Shown here: positions 42,694-53,169 of the stretch, one piece after another
How positions within the stretch are numbered: position 1 is the stretch's first letter
Layout of the letters: every line of letters starts with the position of its first letter
From: Apiosordaria backusii
Taxonomy: Eukaryota; Ascomycota; Sordariomycetes; Sordariales; Lasiosphaeriaceae
Length of the DNA stretch: 64,000 nt
Reading direction: 5' to 3'
NCBI GenBank assembly: GCA_030549205.1
Contig: JAUKTV010000006.1
Coordinates: forward strand, 2,188,501 to 2,252,500
Made by a program: the position numbers and the translations under genes
Notes under the pieces: model-generated
What the model was told of the DNA's origin: nothing
Database searches by the model: none
The model's input: the letters and a program-made list of their open reading frames with translations, nothing else

Positions 42694-44871
42694 TCAAACG
42701 ATCTTCCAGACCCTGGTCTTCCCAAGGTACCCCCTCGGCGACCGCGACCTGATGTTTCCGACTTCCTCATCCACATCCTGTATCCTGCCTGGGTTCTCCT
42801 GATACACCACCGTCCTGCTCCAATTGGTTACTAGCCTCTCCACCCCCGCCCTGTCCAAAGCGTGCGGACATACTTTGACGAATGTCCAGTACTCGCCATG
42901 TTGCCTTAATAGCATGGCCAATCCAGGATAGATTTCCACCAAGACCTCCTCTCGATCCAGCTGCTTGACCTCGACCGCTTGAACTGCGTCTTCGCCATCA
43001 CTCTGTCCGGTCCAAGCAAAGAAACCCCGTACTATCCTCGGTCTCATAATCTTCATGACCTTGTTGCTAGGGTCGAACTCTAGGGCTTTGTCCTTTTCCG
43101 AAGCAAATCTCGACCGAGCCGGGAAGTTAACGGCACCTTGCAACGCCTTTGAGTTGGGCCACGCAACAGTCCAATCTGCGGCCCACGACGGCAAGCCCTT
43201 GACGGCAGGTGCTGACTTTATGAGTGATAGAAAGAACCCAGGACCATGCCGTCGAATAAGAAGGGCCGAGTATGCCGCATAGACTTGGGCCACAGGGCTG
43301 AAATAGCTAACCTTGTCCAGCTCCTCCCGCCCAGCGCCGACCCCGTCCAGCCAGTGAGCAATATTCAGCACTCCAAAAATCTTGTCCCTGGGGTCCTCGC
43401 ACTGTCTGCTCTTCGTCTCAATCAACAAGTCCAACAAGTGTGAGCACTGTGAGCCTCTTTCTTGGCCAGCAATGGGTTTCTGTCGGAGCAAAATAAACAC
43501 CCTGCCCACATCAATATCTCCTTGTCCTTGAGACACAAGCATACTGAACAAATGCATAGCTCGTTCTCCAGTAGTCTCTCGATTCCCGCACACCACTCGT
43601 ATCCTCTTCATCTCAGGCAAGGAAACTTCCTGCAACACCCACACCCTCTTGAACCACCGCCTCGAGAAATATTCTCTCAGGGCCCGGTGCAAGTCACTCG
43701 GCTCGGATGGCCGCCTCGGGATTATGCCCAAATAATACACCTTCCACAACTCCCTCAACAACCTTCTGACCTTTTCGGTATATCCCCTAATGACCCGCCC
43801 CATCTCCTCGAGCCGTATCGCAACATCGTTGCTGACCTCCTGTACGCGGCCCAACACTCCCTCAGGCGGGCGATAAAACTGCAGGGCTGACTGTGGGCTG
43901 AACAGACCTCCTGATGGCACCGTCAGTTTCTCCGCGTCGATATCATTGAGCCAGTCGTACAGTCCATCCGTCTGCGGTGTTCCCTCTCCAGTATACACCA
44001 CCACCTTTTGCGCCGAGACAAAGATTCTCGACATGAGCCTCACCTGCTGGCTTCTCTCCTCGAGATCAGCCTGGTTGATACAAACGGCATCGATCCACAC
44101 TGTCCTCTTTTTATGTTTCCGTCGAAGCCGTCGCATGGCCAACTCACAGTTGTGTCCTATCCCGAGCTGCCGGTAGGTGCCCTTCTTTGGGTTGAACATC
44201 AGCGCAATCCGACTCGTCTTCGCCGTCTCCCCGTCCTCGTCAGCCCAGGTATACGACAGTGCGTCATATCTAGGGTTCGTCCGCAAATCCACATTCCTGA
44301 TCTCCCCCTTGAGCGGCGCCATGTAATCCTCAGCAGGGAAAATGGTCAACAGCCGCACCGAGGTGGGAGTGTGCAAGATTTTGAACGTGTACCCTTTGGC
44401 TTCCTCCGGTTCCTCCTCTTCAGTTACTTCCTTCTTTTGCGCCACCCCCAATTTATCACCCGTTGCCACAGCAGTATCCTGCAGCTTCAGTCTCCCCCAA
44501 ACCTGCAACCTCAACCTCAGGTTCTGAATCTCCCTCGGCAAATCCACAATCTGCCTCCCTAGCCTCTTCCACTCGTCGATATCCCCCGCCCTCCGGCACA
44601 GCCCTACCGCCCACCATACCACCAGCACCACTTGCACGATGCACATGATCCAGAGCACCAAGATGGTGATGCAGGGTATGCCAAAGCTCCATCCTATGGC
44701 CTTGAGACATCGCCTTGATATCTCCCTTGGCAGTTTCCTCTCTCGTCTCCCGCGGTAGAGCTGGATGGTGATGATGACGGGCCAGGAGACAGGGATGAGG
44801 GGCATGAGAGCGAGGACGAGCAGGATGAGGGGGATGGCGATGGGGAGGGGGACGATGAATAATCCCCCCAT
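42694..44871 (-). CDS. HET-domain protein with N-terminal membrane helices
   Basis: An intronless ORF of 725 residues starts at ATG 44871. Two hydrophobic segments near residues 3-37 (LPIAIPLILLVLALMPLIPV) and 59-90 (FGIPCITILVLWIMCIVQVV) suggest a membrane anchor ahead of an amphipathic linker. The HET domain (about 202-360) contains YDALSYTWADEDG, RTVWIDAVCINQADLEERSQ and MSRIFVSAQKVVVYTGEG, then RRWFKRVWVLQEVSL. Later PRDKIFGVLNIAHW and LPSWAADWTVAW are standard post-domain blocks. All landmarks appear intact. HET proteins execute incompatibility cell death; membrane tethering could place this one at the plasma membrane or an organelle. It is convergent with the DUF3669 gene 212 bp away. 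Confidence 0.92.
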   Translation of the reverse strand: MGGLFIVPLPIAIPLILLVLALMPLIPVSWPVIITIQLYRGRRERKLPREISRRCLKAIGWSFGIPCITILVLWIMCIVQVVLVVWWAVGLCRRAGDIDEWKRLGRQIVDLPREIQNLRLRLQVWGRLKLQDTAVATGDKLGVAQKKEVTEEEEPEEAKGYTFKILHTPTSVRLLTIFPAEDYMAPLKGEIRNVDLRTNPRYDALSYTWADEDGETAKTSRIALMFNPKKGTYRQLGIGHNCELAMRRLRRKHKKRTVWIDAVCINQADLEERSQQVRLMSRIFVSAQKVVVYTGEGTPQTDGLYDWLNDIDAEKLTVPSGGLFSPQSALQFYRPPEGVLGRVQEVSNDVAIRLEEMGRVIRGYTEKVRRLLRELWKVYYLGIIPRRPSEPSDLHRALREYFSRRWFKRVWVLQEVSLPEMKRIRVVCGNRETTGERAMHLFSMLVSQGQGDIDVGRVFILLRQKPIAGQERGSQCSHLLDLLIETKSRQCEDPRDKIFGVLNIAHWLDGVGAGREELDKVSYFSPVAQVYAAYSALLIRRHGPGFFLSLIKSAPAVKGLPSWAADWTVAWPNSKALQGAVNFPARSRFASEKDKALEFDPSNKVMKIMRPRIVRGFFAWTGQSDGEDAVQAVEVKQLDREEVLVEIYPGLAMLLRQHGEYWTFVKVCPHALDRAGVERLVTNWSRTVVYQENPGRIQDVDEEVGNIRSRSPRGYLGKTRVWKIV

Positions 44872-45602
44872 TATTTATGTCTGGTTTTATGGGTAATAAT
44901 AATGATAGTATGAAAAAGCGCTGAAGTTGCTCATGTGCCGATGTTGTGTAATATTGTAAATGTGACCACTCTTGTGGCTGTAAAGAGCGTCATTCAACAG
45001 ATCGATGTCGAGGAATAGCCTCTGAATGATACAAAAGGGCAATAAAACATAGGGAAAAAAATGAGAGAACTGTTGGTTGTTAAAAGAGCGACGAGTCAAC
45101 TGATAAGCAGCTGCGCTGAAACACCACGCGCGCACATCCGCCTCGCCGCAGTCGAGCTGAAGATGCAAATGCATCCAGCCGCAACGGGATCGGGGGGCGT
45201 TGGATCAGATGGCGTGCTGTGTTTGGAAGAAGGGTCCTCACACCACCTACCTCCCCGAAATCGTGCAACTCAAGTGGCCATTTCCCGAGGCCACCGGTGC
45301 TGAATATGCAATAGGTCGGTGAGAGAATGGTAAAGAGTGACTGGTGAAGATATTCCGCAAATACTCGGTGAAAAAACCGTTGAGAACGGCCAATCTTTTG
45401 TTGATGGAGCGGTCGTCAACGGTGTGGAGGCCTTGGCACGGAGCATCCCGAGGTTCGTTCAACGTCATTAGACAACTGCAACCTGACACCACACAAAGTT
45501 GCAACCCAACGCTCGACATCAACATGTGCATTTTCCCCAAATTTATTCATCTCTAACATCATAAAAGTACAATTGCGCGCTGGTGATATCGACCTAGTAT
45601 CA
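44872..45602. other. Intergenic region
   Basis: This region contains the upstream flank of the HET gene and the 3' flank of AIM24. No feature is recognised. Confidence 0.5.
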
Positions 45603-46889
45603 TCACCTCACAAACTCATTCAACGACTTTGCGTCCTCGAAGCTGACTTTGCCATCCCCCTTTACAGTGGCAATGTGTATCTTGAGCGGCTTCTCCTCTG
45701 CCTTCTTTTCCTCAATCCTTGGGTGAGTGGCTAGCTCGACAGCTTCCGGCACAACCCCGGCCTTGGCATCCGCAATTTCCATCACGTCGTCCTTGGTCAG
45801 GACATCCCTGACCCGAGCACCACGACTGGACATGAGGATTGTGCGCGGTCCTTGGAAGTGTAGAAACAGCCTGTCGCCCCATATTGTCCTCCTTGTTGCC
45901 GTTCTCAGTCCGAACAGGAAGCTGGCAAGGCTCTTGTACGTCGACGTGCCACGCATGGCGTTCCAGAATCTGGCCACTCGGTCAGGCATGAGCCTCTCGG
46001 CGGCGGCCTTAATAGAACTCGGCACGGCGGGAATCTGGAAGCTGAATGTGGTGCTCTTAAGCCGGAAGGGCCGTGGTGGATTTTTGCTGATGGTGTAGGC
46101 AACCACGTGTGATGGGTGTAGAACAATCTCCTCTCCTTCTTTCAGAACCATGTCGTAGATTTGTCCTGGCGCCGAAAGTGCCGCCAACCCTCTGCCGGTG
46201 ATATAGGTGTTGCCCCAGTGTGCCAGCGACAAGCCCTGCTGGATGCGGGGTGATAACCTCAGGGTGTGGCCCGTCCAAGCAAGGAGCGCATTTCGCTGCG
46301 CAACCATCCAGTCTGTTGTCCCATCTAGTCGGAGTATAGAGAATGTTGTGTTGGCGGATTTGGTGGCTATCAAGGCTGTGATTGGGCTCGTCGAGGTTAT
46401 GCGCTGATACAGGAACGGGATCCCGAGGAAGGCTCGACTTGTAGGGGAGAGAATTGAGAGTGCGGAGTGTACCTAGTGACCAGAGTCGTCAACTGTTGCC
46501 CTCAGAAACACTGACAGACAATGTCGAACATACATTTTCTACCTTGCCGCCCACCGAAACTAAAGTGCCTCTTCTTGTGTAGAGTCGTTGAGATGCCGAG
46601 AGTGAAACCGATAGCATGGAATGTGGAACTCCAATCACCTCGAATTGAGCATCTTGAAGCTGTCAGCAATGCTATCTCCCACTCGTGTTCCATGTGGCAA
46701 AATCCTACCGGTCTGAGCAGCTCGTCCGGCATCAAAGGCATCTGGGCCTGGCCGGTTGGTGGGGGATGCGCTAATCTGAATTGTTCGACATTGCCAGCAA
46801 ACAAAGCTTGGCCGTGTGGTAGTTGTCGTCGTTGTTTTGGCCAGTCTCGCCGTCTGAGGTAGCCTCAAGAGGGGCGCTTGACTGCGCAT
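45603..46889 (-). CDS. AIM24: Altered inheritance of mitochondria protein 24 (AIM24)
   Basis: Three exons (46889-46709, 46652-46534, 46472-45603) encode 389 residues; introns are GTAGGA to TCAAG and GTATGT to CTAG. The N terminus (MRSQAPLLRLPQTARLAKTT plus polyThr) is a basic mitochondrial presequence. The AIM24 core follows: FEVIGVPHSMLSVSLSASQR with YTRRGTLVSVGGKVEN, then FLYQRITSTSPITALIATKS and LDGTTDWMVAQRNALLAWTG, LSLAHWGNTYITGRGLAAL and GEEIVLHPSHVVAYT. This is the TRAP-like beta fold of the family. In yeast, Aim24 sits in the mitochondrial inner membrane and supports MICOS/respiratory organisation. All parts are present. It is divergent from the kinesin gene across 507 bp. Confidence 0.93.
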
Positions 46890-47396
46890 TGTGGCCTTGA
46901 AACCACAGTCAGTGGCTCGTCGTCGTTTTGTTCCTGCGGTTGTCGAGATGTGGGAAATGCAGGTCCCGGTAAATTCCATGGAACCAAGCTAGGTTTGGAT
47001 GACCCAAACCGCTCGAGCTTTACGCTTGGCACCGACAGCGGCAATGGATCTTGCGCTCACCTAGATAGGTACGGTAGGATCTTAAAGCACAGACCATTAC
47101 ATCTGCAACAGCGCTCTCCACAGCGGCCATCGCCAGGGCTTAGTGGAGCCGGCCCCTGTTGCCTCGGTGATTAAGCTCCAAATTGACGTGGCAGATGCCC
47201 AAAAACAACCTGGTCCACTCTGTCGGAGCACGGTCACCGGATTTGCAAAAGGCATTGAATTGCAACCTCAACGCGACACTCCTCGTGCCATTGGGCGTGT
47301 CTTCCTTTAGTTCTTCGCTCTCCTTTTCCTCCTCGAGACGCCGTCCGCTGTCGCGTTCTTGATGCCCGCCCATTGATCCGACAAGTCCACCACGAA
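46890..47396. other. Divergent promoter region AIM24 / kinesin
   Basis: This 507-bp region separates two divergent conserved genes. No specific motif is recognised. Confidence 0.5.
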
Positions 47397-49629
47397 ATGT
47401 CGGTTCGCGTTGTCGCCAGAATACGCCCTCTTCTCGAAAAAGAGCTGGACAAGGACGTCATTGTCTCGGCCGACCGCGCGCAAGATGGGAAGCCATTGAC
47501 CATTGTCAAGATCCCAAGTCCGAAGAACGAGGCTGAAGAGTTCTCGTTCGCCTTCAACAGCGTCTACGACCGGGCCACCACCCAGGAAGAATTATTCACC
47601 TCCGAAGGCATGTCCACCCGATGGGCATCGACGCGTTTTCCGAGCCGAGACTAACCGTGGAGCAGTGGCACCGCACATGAAGGCGTTATTCCAGGGTTAT
47701 GATGTGACAATCTTTGCCTATGGAGTCACGGGTACCGGAAAGACGCACACGATGCGTGGTGGGCTTAAGCTGGCGGAGCGCGGCGTAATTCCCCGGCTCC
47801 TGAGTAACGTCTTTCGTAGAGGAAAGAAGATTGCCAAGGACAGCAACGGGGAGACGACTGTCGATGTGGCCTTGTCCTACTACGAGATCTACAATGACAA
47901 GGTATATGACTTGTTGGAGCCGCCAGAAAAACGGACACCATCCGGTCTCCCCTTGCGCGAAAAGGACGGCAAGACAATTGTGGTTGGTTTGTCAGAACGA
48001 TCATGTGAGGACCTCAAGGATTTCGAGAGGCTGTACATTGAAGCCAACAACAACCGAGTGACCGCTGCCACTAAGCTCAATGCCCACAGCAGCAGAAGCC
48101 ATGCCATTTTACGGGTCAAGGTGACACAAACGACGGGAGACAGGGTCAGGGAGAGCACAGCATCCGCCATTGACTTGGCCGGCTCGGAAGATAACCGGCG
48201 GACAGACAACGGCAAGGAGAGGCTGGTAGAATCGGCGGCCATCAACAAGTCCCTTTTCGTGCTGAGTCAGTGCATCGATGCCATCTCTCGAGGCGACAAG
48301 CGTATTCCATATCGCGAATCCAAGATGACGCGGATTTTGTCCCTTGGTCAGAATAACGGCATCACGATCATGATCCTCAACCTGGCGCCCATCCGCAGCT
48401 ACCACCTCGATACGCTCAGCAGCCTGAACGTTAGTTCCCGGGCCAAGCGAATCGAGGTTCGCGAGATTGAAAACGAGGTTGTGTTCAAGCAGCCGCCTCG
48501 AAGTACTTCCGGACTGGGAGGTCCCAACGTTATTCGCCAGCCTCTTCGGCCGCTGGCGAATGCCCACAATGTTTCGACGGGCGCAGTTCTCGCGGCGAAA
48601 GCTGCGGAGAAAGCTGACAAGCCGGCCAAGGCATTCATGGTCTATACTGACAAGAAGCCTGCCGCCGCCCCAGCACGCCCCACCCCTTCTGTAGCGAACA
48701 CGTCGTCCAAACTCCAGCCTCCGATGGTGATTACCAAAAGGCCATCCGATGGGGCTGATTCTCTGCTTCGACCGTCGAAACTCGCGCGCCCAACACAAAT
48801 TGGTCTCGCCCGGCCGCCTGCTGCTCTGCAACCAAAGGAGCAACAGCTCTCCATCTCGGCAGCGCAAATCGAAGCCATGGTGGAGAAGAAGGTTGCCGAG
48901 ATTCTTGCCTCGCGGGCTGCGGAAGTTATTCCCGCAGCGACAACCCCCGAGCCCGCCGCCCAGCCGAAAGAAGAAATCAGCGAGGAGGTCAAGCGCCGGC
49001 TGGAAGCTCTGGAAAAGCGTATCGAGAAGGAATCGCGTGGGGAAGACGGGCGGTCCGAAGGCCTGCGGCTGTTGCTTCAGGCACGTCAAGCCAAGGAAAG
49101 GGGTGACGATGAGGGAGCGCTGCGCTTTTATGAGAGCGCGCTGCCTTACTTCCCAGGACAGACAAAGCTATTAGGCAAGATCGAGAAATTAAAGATTAAG
49201 CTCGGAAAGATGGCGCCAGAGGAGAGGACAACCCCGAGGAAGGCCAAGAAGATTATGGTGCTGAAGGATGAGGATGGAGAGTGTGATGGGACGGAGGCGG
49301 ACGTGGAGGATGATGTTCCTCTGCGGCAACGAAAGACGTCTAAGAAGCAGCAGTCGAAATCGTCGGATTGTGAAGAGAGCACCGGGCTAGCTTCGCCCAG
49401 GACAAAGCGGCTCCTGGATATTGTCAACTCGAGAGATTTGGCGCTTATCAAGGGACTGCATGGGTTTGGGGCCAAAAAGGCGCAGGACTTGGTTGATGTC
49501 CTCAATCTTAAGGGAGATGGCAGCGAGGACGTCAACAAGATTGCGTCATTGTCGCAGCTGAAAATGTTGCCTGGCATTGGCACCCGGACGGTGGAGAGGG
49601 CCTATGAAGGCCTTGCGTTGGAGGTGTAA
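47397..49629 (+). CDS. Kinesin-10 (Kid/KIF22-like) motor with C-terminal HhH DNA-binding domain
   Basis: Exons 47397-47607 and 47666-49629 encode 724 residues. The intron is GC-AG type: GAAG|GCATGT with branch ACTAAC and acceptor AGCAG, and only this junction keeps the frame from ELFTSE to VAPHMKALF. The motor starts at residue 1 (MSVRVVARIRPLLEKEL) with P-loop GVTGTGKT (90-97), switch I NAHSSRSHAI and switch II DLAGSE. After the neck (SRAKRIEVREIENEV) come a Pro/Ala-rich region, a coiled coil (SEEVKRRLEALEKRIEKESR), an acidic/basic nuclear region and a C-terminal helix-hairpin-helix pair (GLHGFGAKKAQDLVDVL and LKMLPGIGTRTVERAYEGL). This is the Kid layout: a chromosome-binding plus-end motor that pushes chromosome arms in mitosis. 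Confidence 0.93.
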
Positions 49630-50527
49630 AAGTTGTCATTTTCTGTTCTTGGGTTTTGGCGGTTCAGCATGGCATGGCATGGCGTTTTGTGCTTCCTCAT
49701 GGGGCGGGAGTTACAGGTTTTGTGGGACAGCATATTGTTTTTAATGTTCCAGGGGATGACACCCTCTGTTGTTTGGCTATTCAGTTGGGTCAGGTGTTAG
49801 CTTTGCGTATACCAGATACCACTGCTGTTTTTGGCTTTGCAATAAAAGTTAGATGTTGCTAAGGATATTCTTGATGTTTTTTGTCTCGAGCTGCGCTGTC
49901 TTGGTGGGTGCATTTGTGTTGCTTTGCTTTCAGGAGTGTGTTCAGTGTGTTCAACTAACACACTCCTGGCACACTCCGGTCGTCACTCTCTTATGCGTCA
50001 CAGTAACTGACACAATCACAGCACTTTTCATCATCCTGATCAATATTTTTCAACTCCACATCATGTTGTCACTTCGGGCAGTTCTTCCGCCGGACCCCAG
50101 CCACATTTCAAGCTCCGAATGTGGCTGGTGCTGCCCGGGGGTCTCGGCATTGCGAGGCGGGAGCTCCCCATTGCATCATTAAGCGCCCCACCTTCCGCAC
50201 CCGCCTTCAGTAATTAATATCTCCGAGTCTCGCGCCGCCGGCCGGAAGCTTTCTTGGTGACACTCCTCTTTCTACGCTACCCCTCGAACGACGACGACAC
50301 ATTGACCATGGTGCCCTGACGAGTTCCTCTCGATTGTCCCCGAGAGTCAACAGCGCAGCCATTGGCTCGACATAACTTCTCGAACCGAGCACGCGCGATT
50401 TGTGCGTTGACAGCCTTGCCTGCTGAACACGCCCACCCCTTGACGAAGCGCCGACTGCGCCGGAAGTCGAGTACATAAAAAGGGGGATAGGCCCCAAAGG
50501 AGGGTGTTGCGTTCCCCCACCAACATC
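49630..50527. other. Intergenic region with a perfect inverted repeat
   Basis: This region contains the 3' flank of the kinesin gene and the promoter of ATM1. It includes a tandem TGGCA run (49670-49683) and the inverted repeat at 50097-50128. No gene is seen. Confidence 0.55.
50097..50128. repeat. Inverted repeat with 11-bp arms
   Basis: CCAGCCACATT (50097-50107) and AATGTGGCTGG (50118-50128) are perfect reverse complements separated by 10 bp. They could form a hairpin or serve as a palindromic binding site 400 bp upstream of the ATM1 start. Confidence 0.85.
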
Positions 50528-52669
50528 ATGGCTCCCCAAGCTCGAATCATGCTGTCTTCAACGACAACCTTCCACTGGGCAGCCCTGGCGCCTCCCTCTC
50601 TCCTCCTGCTCCGCGCTCGAAACCGAACAACGACACCATGGAATAACACACACCGATTATCCGCTCTCACCCCATCCTCACCCCTTCGAGCCGTCTTCCA
50701 TACCAGTCTCCCCCGACCATGGGGCCCTCGCGGTCCACCAACACCCGAACCCACACAGACACAGACCCCCACGAAGGGAAACGCGAAAGGAGCCAAACCC
50801 CAGTTCGATCCGCTGGCGGCGATTGACAAGTCCGCCCAGGAGCAACGCAAGGCTGATTGGGCCATCATGAAGGAGATGTCCCGGTACATTTGGCCAAAAG
50901 ACAGCGTGGGGGACAAGATGAGGGTGTTGCTTGCGGTGGGACTGTTGATTGGCGCCAAGGTTCTCAATGTCCAAGTGCCCTTCTTCTTTCGGGAAATTGT
51001 TGATTCCCTCAATGTGGACTTCTCTGCGACCGGTGGCACAGTCCCGGCTGTTGCTGGCGCTATGATTTTGGCGTACGGCGGCGCAAGGATAGGAGCTGTT
51101 GTCTCCCAAGAACTGCGCAACGCTGTTTTCTCTTCCGTGGCCCAAAAGGCAATCCGGAGAGTCGCAACCAAGACATTTGGCCACCTTCTCAACCTCGACC
51201 TGAGTTTCCACCTCTCCAAGCAGACCGGTGGTTTGACTAGGGCAATTGACAGGGGCACCAAGGGTATCAGTTTCTTGCTCACCAGCATGGTCTTCCACAT
51301 TGTGCCCACCGCGCTCGAGATCACCATGGTGTGCGGCATCCTCACCTACCAATTCGGTTGGGAATTCGCCGCCATCACCGCGAGCACCATGGCGGCGTAT
51401 ACCGCTTTCACGATCTGGACTACCGCGTGGAGGACAAAATTCAGGAGGCAGGCGAACGCGGCGGATAACAAGGCCTCGACGGTGGCGGTGGACAGTCTGA
51501 TCAACTACGAGGCCGTCAAGTACTTCAACAATGAAAAGTACGAGATTGGGAGATATGACCGGGCGCTACAGCAGTATGAGAAGAGCAGTATCAAGGTTGC
51601 TACTTCTCTGGCGTTTTTGAACTCCGGTCAGAACATCATCTTCTCTTCGGCGCTCACAATTATGATGTGGTTGGGCGCCAAGGGAATTGTGGCTGGGACA
51701 TTGTCAGTAGGCGATCTCGTCCTGATCAACCAGTTGGTATTCCAGCTGTCGGTGCCATTGAACTTCTTGGGGTCGGTCTACCGCGAGCTGAGGCAGTCCT
51801 TACTGGATATGGAGACCTTGTTCAACTTGCAAAAGGTCAACGTCAGCATCAAGGAGAAGGAGGGTGCCAAGGCGCTGGTTCTTCGCAAGGGTGGCGAGAT
51901 CAAGTTTGAGAATGTCAACTTTGGATATTACGAAGATCGTCCGATTCTGAGGAATCTGACTTTGACAATTCCAGCGGGGAAGAAAGTGGCTGTGGTGGGA
52001 CCATCAGGGTGTGGCAAGTCCACGCTGCTGAGGTTGCTGTTCAGGAGCTACGATGCCCAGAGTGGCAGGATTCTGATTGACGATCAGGACATCAAGGATG
52101 TCACGCTCGAGTCTCTCAGAAAGAGCATCGGTGTTGTACCACAGGATACACCACTGTTCAACGACACCGTTGAACTGAACATTCGGTACGGCAATATGGA
52201 TGCGCCAGCAGAGGACGTCTTTGCCGCGGCGCAACGAGCGCATATTCACGATAAGATCGAGTCTTGGCCGCATGGGTACCAGACCAAGGTCGGTGAAAGA
52301 GGTCTGATGATCTCGGGTGGCGAGAAGCAGCGGTTGGCGGTCTCGAGGTTGATCTTGAAGGACCCGCCGCTGTTATTCTTTGACGAAGCCACCAGTGCCT
52401 TGGATACTCATACTGAGCAGGCTCTGATGAGCAACATTAATGAGATTTTGAGGGACAAGGAAAGGACAAGTGTTTTTGTTGCTCACCGGTTGAGGACCAT
52501 TTATGATGCCGATCTCATCATTGTGCTGAGGGAGGGAAGCTTGGTTGAGCAGGGCACGCATAGGGAGCTTCTTGAGAAGGGCGGTTTGTATAGTGAGCTC
52601 TGGAGTGCTCAGGAAAGATGGGGGGAGGAGGCTGAGATCAATGGTGCGAGCGAGGTCAAGAAGGAATAA
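50528..52669 (+). CDS. ATM1: Mitochondrial ABC half-transporter ATM1 (iron-sulfur export)
   Basis: An intronless ORF from ATG 50528 gives 713 residues; a GTG at 50504 is not a start, and ATG 50549 is an alternative. A long Ser/Arg/Thr-rich, acid-poor presequence targets the mitochondrion. The six-helix ABC exporter domain contains IWPKDSVGDKMRVLLAVGLL, VLNVQVPFFFREIVDSLNVD and NYEAVKYFNNEKYEIGRYD, the glutathione-site region of Atm1/ABCB7. The nucleotide-binding domain has Walker A GPSGCGKS (about 490), Q-loop VVPQDTPLF, signature ISGGEKQR (about 595), Walker B LLFFDEATSALD and the H-loop FVAHRLRT. In fungi, Atm1 is an inner-membrane homodimer exporting a glutathione-linked sulfur species for cytosolic Fe-S assembly. 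Full length and all motifs are present. Confidence 0.95.
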   Translation: MAPQARIMLSSTTTFHWAALAPPSLLLLRARNRTTTPWNNTHRLSALTPSSPLRAVFHTSLPRPWGPRGPPTPEPTQTQTPTKGNAKGAKPQFDPLAAIDKSAQEQRKADWAIMKEMSRYIWPKDSVGDKMRVLLAVGLLIGAKVLNVQVPFFFREIVDSLNVDFSATGGTVPAVAGAMILAYGGARIGAVVSQELRNAVFSSVAQKAIRRVATKTFGHLLNLDLSFHLSKQTGGLTRAIDRGTKGISFLLTSMVFHIVPTALEITMVCGILTYQFGWEFAAITASTMAAYTAFTIWTTAWRTKFRRQANAADNKASTVAVDSLINYEAVKYFNNEKYEIGRYDRALQQYEKSSIKVATSLAFLNSGQNIIFSSALTIMMWLGAKGIVAGTLSVGDLVLINQLVFQLSVPLNFLGSVYRELRQSLLDMETLFNLQKVNVSIKEKEGAKALVLRKGGEIKFENVNFGYYEDRPILRNLTLTIPAGKKVAVVGPSGCGKSTLLRLLFRSYDAQSGRILIDDQDIKDVTLESLRKSIGVVPQDTPLFNDTVELNIRYGNMDAPAEDVFAAAQRAHIHDKIESWPHGYQTKVGERGLMISGGEKQRLAVSRLILKDPPLLFFDEATSALDTHTEQALMSNINEILRDKERTSVFVAHRLRTIYDADLIIVLREGSLVEQGTHRELLEKGGLYSELWSAQERWGEEAEINGASEVKKE

Positions 52670-53169
52670 ATGTAAGACAAAATGTTGGACAACTGAGGCA
52701 GGAGACACACTTGATTGAGGTATCCAGCTATATATAGCAGCTTAACCTCCACCATCCATGTACCGTCCTTCCAAGAGCATGAAAGCTAGGTGCGGATTAT
52801 TTACTTCGGACAATTGGTGGGTTAGCCCGCCCTGGAAAAAGGAACTGAGGCCGTAACATACCTACATGACCTAACGCATGTGACAATGAGATACAGGCGT
52901 TGCCATCACCTTTGAATGCCTAATAAAACGTCGTTTAACGCCTATTGCCTATTTTCAGAGGCTTATTGATTATCCCAGAAGGCCTGTCGACGATCTTCAA
53001 AGGTCTACGGACTAGCATAAATCAATGCAAAAGATGTAATAAGGATGAGCGTTGCAATGACTTGCATTGAACCTTGGATAGATACATAATGTCTCATATA
53101 TACATATTTCTTCGTTCGGGTTTCCTGTCCACAGATCCCTCCTGTTCCCCTTCCAGATCAACTCCCTCC
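52670..53169. other. Convergent intergenic region
   Basis: This AT-rich spacer lies between ATM1 and the carboxypeptidase gene. No coding signal is seen. Confidence 0.5.

Noticed and set aside
48109..49089. 326-codon minus-strand ORF
   Set aside because: It is antisense to the kinesin gene and Arg/Leu-rich with no family features.
50347..51345. 332-codon minus-strand ORF
   Set aside because: It is antisense to ATM1 with low-complexity Arg/Ser/Thr sequence; it is a shadow of the real gene.
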